DNA from: JACDBZ01 sp036262075 | Lineage (GTDB): Bacteria > Chloroflexota > Limnocylindria > QHBO01 | Assembly: GCA_036262075.1 (NCBI GenBank) | Contig: DATAJO010000013.1 | Location: 1 to 64,000 of the forward strand | DNA length: 64,000 nt | Direction of reading: 5' to 3' | Shown: positions 62,351 to 64,000 of the stretch, in pieces | Numbering within the stretch: the stretch's first letter is position 1 | Layout of the letters: each line of letters starts with the position of its first letter | Notes under the pieces: model-generated | The model's database searches: none | What the model was told of the DNA's origin: nothing | What the model saw: the letters and a program-made list of their open reading frames with translations, nothing else | Made by a program: the position numbers and the translations under genes

Positions 62351-63807
62351 GGCTGCTAGACTCCGCCGGACCCCGCAGCCTGGTCAGCGTGCCACCGACC
62401 ATTCGCATCGACGACCTCCTGGCCGTGACCGGAGGACGTCTGCAGGCCACCACGAGCGTGACGACGTTCGCCGGGGCATCGGTCGACTCCCGCCGGGTGA
62501 CTCCCGGCTCCCTCTTCGTCGCCCTCCCCGGTGAGCGGACGGACGGCCATGCCTTCCTCGCCGATGCCGTCGCGGCCGGCGCCGTCGCCGCCCTCGTCTC
62601 GCGGCCCGTCGAGCGGCCGGTCGAGCGGCCCGTCGAGCGGCCCGCCGGCAGCGACGTGGCCGTCGTCGAGGTGCCCGACACGCTCGTCGCGCTCCAGGAG
62701 CTCGCCGCGTGGTGGCGCCGCCGGCACGCCGTCCGGGTCGTCGGCATCACCGGCTCGACCGGCAAGACGGTGGCGAAGGAGATCGTCGCCGACGTCGTGG
62801 CCCGCGCGTTCACCACGCTCCGCAACGAGGGCAACCTGAACTCCGAGACCGGCCTGCCGATGACCCTGCTGCGCCTCGAGCCCGCGCACGAGGTGGCCGT
62901 CCTCGAGATGAGCATGTACACCATCGGGGAGATCGCCCGCCTGGCGGAGATCGCCGAGCCGGAGATCGGCGTCGTGCTCGCCGTGCACCCGACCCACCTC
63001 GAGCGGGCGGGGAGCATCGAGCGCATCGCCCGGGCCAAGGCGGAGCTGCCGATGGCGCTGCCGCCGGACGGGCTGGCGGTGCTCAACGCCGACGACCCGC
63101 GCGTGGCCGCGATGCGCGACGTCACCGCCGCCGAGGTTCGCACCTTCGGCCTCTCGCCGGTCGCCGACGTCCGTGCCTCCGACATCGCCTCGCGCGGCCT
63201 CGCCGGCACCGAGTTCACGCTCCACGCGCCGTGGGGCGAGCGACGGCTGCGCAGCGGCACGCCGGGCCGGCATCTCGTCCCGCACGCGCTGGCCGCGACG
63301 ATCGTCGCGGACCGCCTCGGCGTGCCGTCCGACGAGGTCGCCGCGGCGCTCGAGCGGGGGAGCCGGGCCCCGCATCGCATGGAGGTCCGCGCCGGCAGCT
63401 CGGGCGCGACCGTCGTGGACGACACGTACAACGCCTCGCCGGTCAGCGTGGCCGCCGCCCTCGCGTTCCTCGGTGAGACGCCGGTCGCGGCCGGCGGGCG
63501 CCGGATCGCCGTCCTCGGCGACATGCTCGAGCTCGGCCCGGAGGAGGAAGCACTGCACCGCGAGATCGGCGCCACGGCCGCGGGCATGGTCGACGCCCTC
63601 GTGGCGGTCGGTCCCCGCGGCCGCTGGATCGCCGACGCGGCGCGCACGGCGGGGCTCGGGACGGTGCTCGAGGCCGACGACGCCGAGGCGGCGGCCGACG
63701 TCCTCGAGCGCGACCTCGCGCCGGGCCGGTCCGACCTCGTGCTCGTCAAGGGCTCGCGCGGCGTCGAGCTCGATCGCACCGTCGACCGCATCGTGGAGCC
63801 GCGCTGA
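62347..63807 (+). CDS. murF: UDP-MurNAc-tripeptide:D-Ala-D-Ala ligase MurF
   Basis: 486 residues from ATG overlapping the ftsI stop. Mur ligase layout: FAGASVDSRRVTPGSLFVAL, the ATP loop VVGITGSTGKT (residues 133-141), NEGNLNSETGLPMTLLRL, EVAVLEMSMYTIGEIARLAE, and the MurF-specific VVDDTYNASPVSVAAALAFL rather than the MurE-type Asp-Ala-His signature. It adds D-Ala-D-Ala to the stem peptide. A 12-bp tandem repeat encodes VERPVERPVERP near residue 90. Confidence 0.93.
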   Translation: MRLLDSAGPRSLVSVPPTIRIDDLLAVTGGRLQATTSVTTFAGASVDSRRVTPGSLFVALPGERTDGHAFLADAVAAGAVAALVSRPVERPVERPVERPAGSDVAVVEVPDTLVALQELAAWWRRRHAVRVVGITGSTGKTVAKEIVADVVARAFTTLRNEGNLNSETGLPMTLLRLEPAHEVAVLEMSMYTIGEIARLAEIAEPEIGVVLAVHPTHLERAGSIERIARAKAELPMALPPDGLAVLNADDPRVAAMRDVTAAEVRTFGLSPVADVRASDIASRGLAGTEFTLHAPWGERRLRSGTPGRHLVPHALAATIVADRLGVPSDEVAAALERGSRAPHRMEVRAGSSGATVVDDTYNASPVSVAAALAFLGETPVAAGGRRIAVLGDMLELGPEEEALHREIGATAAGMVDALVAVGPRGRWIADAARTAGLGTVLEADDAEAAADVLERDLAPGRSDLVLVKGSRGVELDRTVDRIVEPR

Positions 63808-64000
63808 TGGCCCTGATCCAGATCGTCGTGGCGCTGCTCCTCGCCTTCATCGGCATGGTGCTCCTGGCGCCGATCTACATCAGCCTCCTCCAGCGCCTCG
63901 GCTACGGGAAGCAGATCCGGGTCGAGGGGCCGGAGGGCCACTACGGCAAGGCGGGCACGCCGACGATGGGCGGCATGCTCATGGTCGGGGTCGTCCTGTT
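63807..64000 (+). CDS. mraY: Phospho-MurNAc-pentapeptide transferase MraY, 3'-truncated by the window
   Basis: About 64 codons are present. The ATG overlaps the murF stop (TGATG). The first transmembrane helix (IQIVVALLLAFIGMVLLAPI) is followed by a YISLLQRLGYGKQIR stretch and KAGTPTMGGMLMV, the family's N-terminal signature. MraY makes lipid I on undecaprenyl phosphate. Confidence 0.93.
   Translation, partial: MALIQIVVALLLAFIGMVLLAPIYISLLQRLGYGKQIRVEGPEGHYGKAGTPTMGGMLMVGVVL

Overview
The window is a contiguous piece of a very GC-rich bacterial chromosome. Gene content is mostly housekeeping, densely packed, and many genes overlap by 4 bp (ATGA or GTGA), so operons are long. An alpha2-type GlyRS, an RpoD with a long Lys/Ala/Thr tail, flavin/F420-type LLM oxidoreductases, a CPFLG-type four-cysteine protein and TAnnnT -10 boxes directly in front of some start codons suggest Chloroflexota (perhaps a Limnocylindria-like lineage); an actinobacterium is the main alternative. 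This placement is inference from gene content, not a search.

Layout. 1-7 kb: tsaB(partial)-rimI-tsaD-rsmA-ispE-ridA, then glmU and a CNNM/CBS membrane protein. 7-13.6 kb: polyprenyl synthetase, recO, glyS, a TPR protein, an HTH protein, a zinc-ribbon membrane protein and corA. 13.7-22.2 kb: ppdK, an ECF-like sigma/anti-sigma pair, dnaG and rpoD. 22.3-23.3 kb: tRNA-Asn and a two-domain DNA-binding protein.

23.3-37.2 kb is an accessory catabolic island: an RpiR regulator with a recognisable operator/promoter, two LLM oxidoreductases, a split ThDP decarboxylase (sulfopyruvate-decarboxylase-like), an enamidase-like amidohydrolase, an amidinotransferase-fold hydrolase, an opine-dehydrogenase-like protein, a mandelate-racemase-family enzyme, an M24/creatinase-fold protein lacking several active-site residues, and a tripartite tricarboxylate transporter (TctC plus a TctA-TctB fusion). 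Together they look like uptake and breakdown of an unidentified nitrogen-containing carboxylate. The island follows a tRNA gene and has looser, less GC-biased codon use than its flanks.

37.4-41.8 kb: a truncated VOC gene, a DUF1801-type protein, small hypotheticals, parB-parA and tRNA-Met. 41.8-55.4 kb is a central-carbon block: a three-gene biotin-dependent acyl-CoA carboxylase, methylmalonyl-CoA mutase large subunit, epimerase, sucCD, isocitrate dehydrogenase, sdhCDAB and an RNase H. It can carry propionyl-CoA to succinyl-CoA and on to fumarate; the B12-binding mutase subunit is not in the window.

55.4-56.6 kb holds the most unusual DNA: a 16-bp tandem repeat, then three direct copies of a 203-bp unit, each with four near-palindromes of the type CGATWTATCG at fixed offsets and built from inverted related modules, then a G-rich tract, then the RNase P RNA gene. 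58.2-64 kb is the start of the division/cell-wall (dcw) cluster, with a textbook MraZ operator: mraZ-rsmH-small ORF-ftsL-like-ftsI-murF-mraY(partial), without murE.
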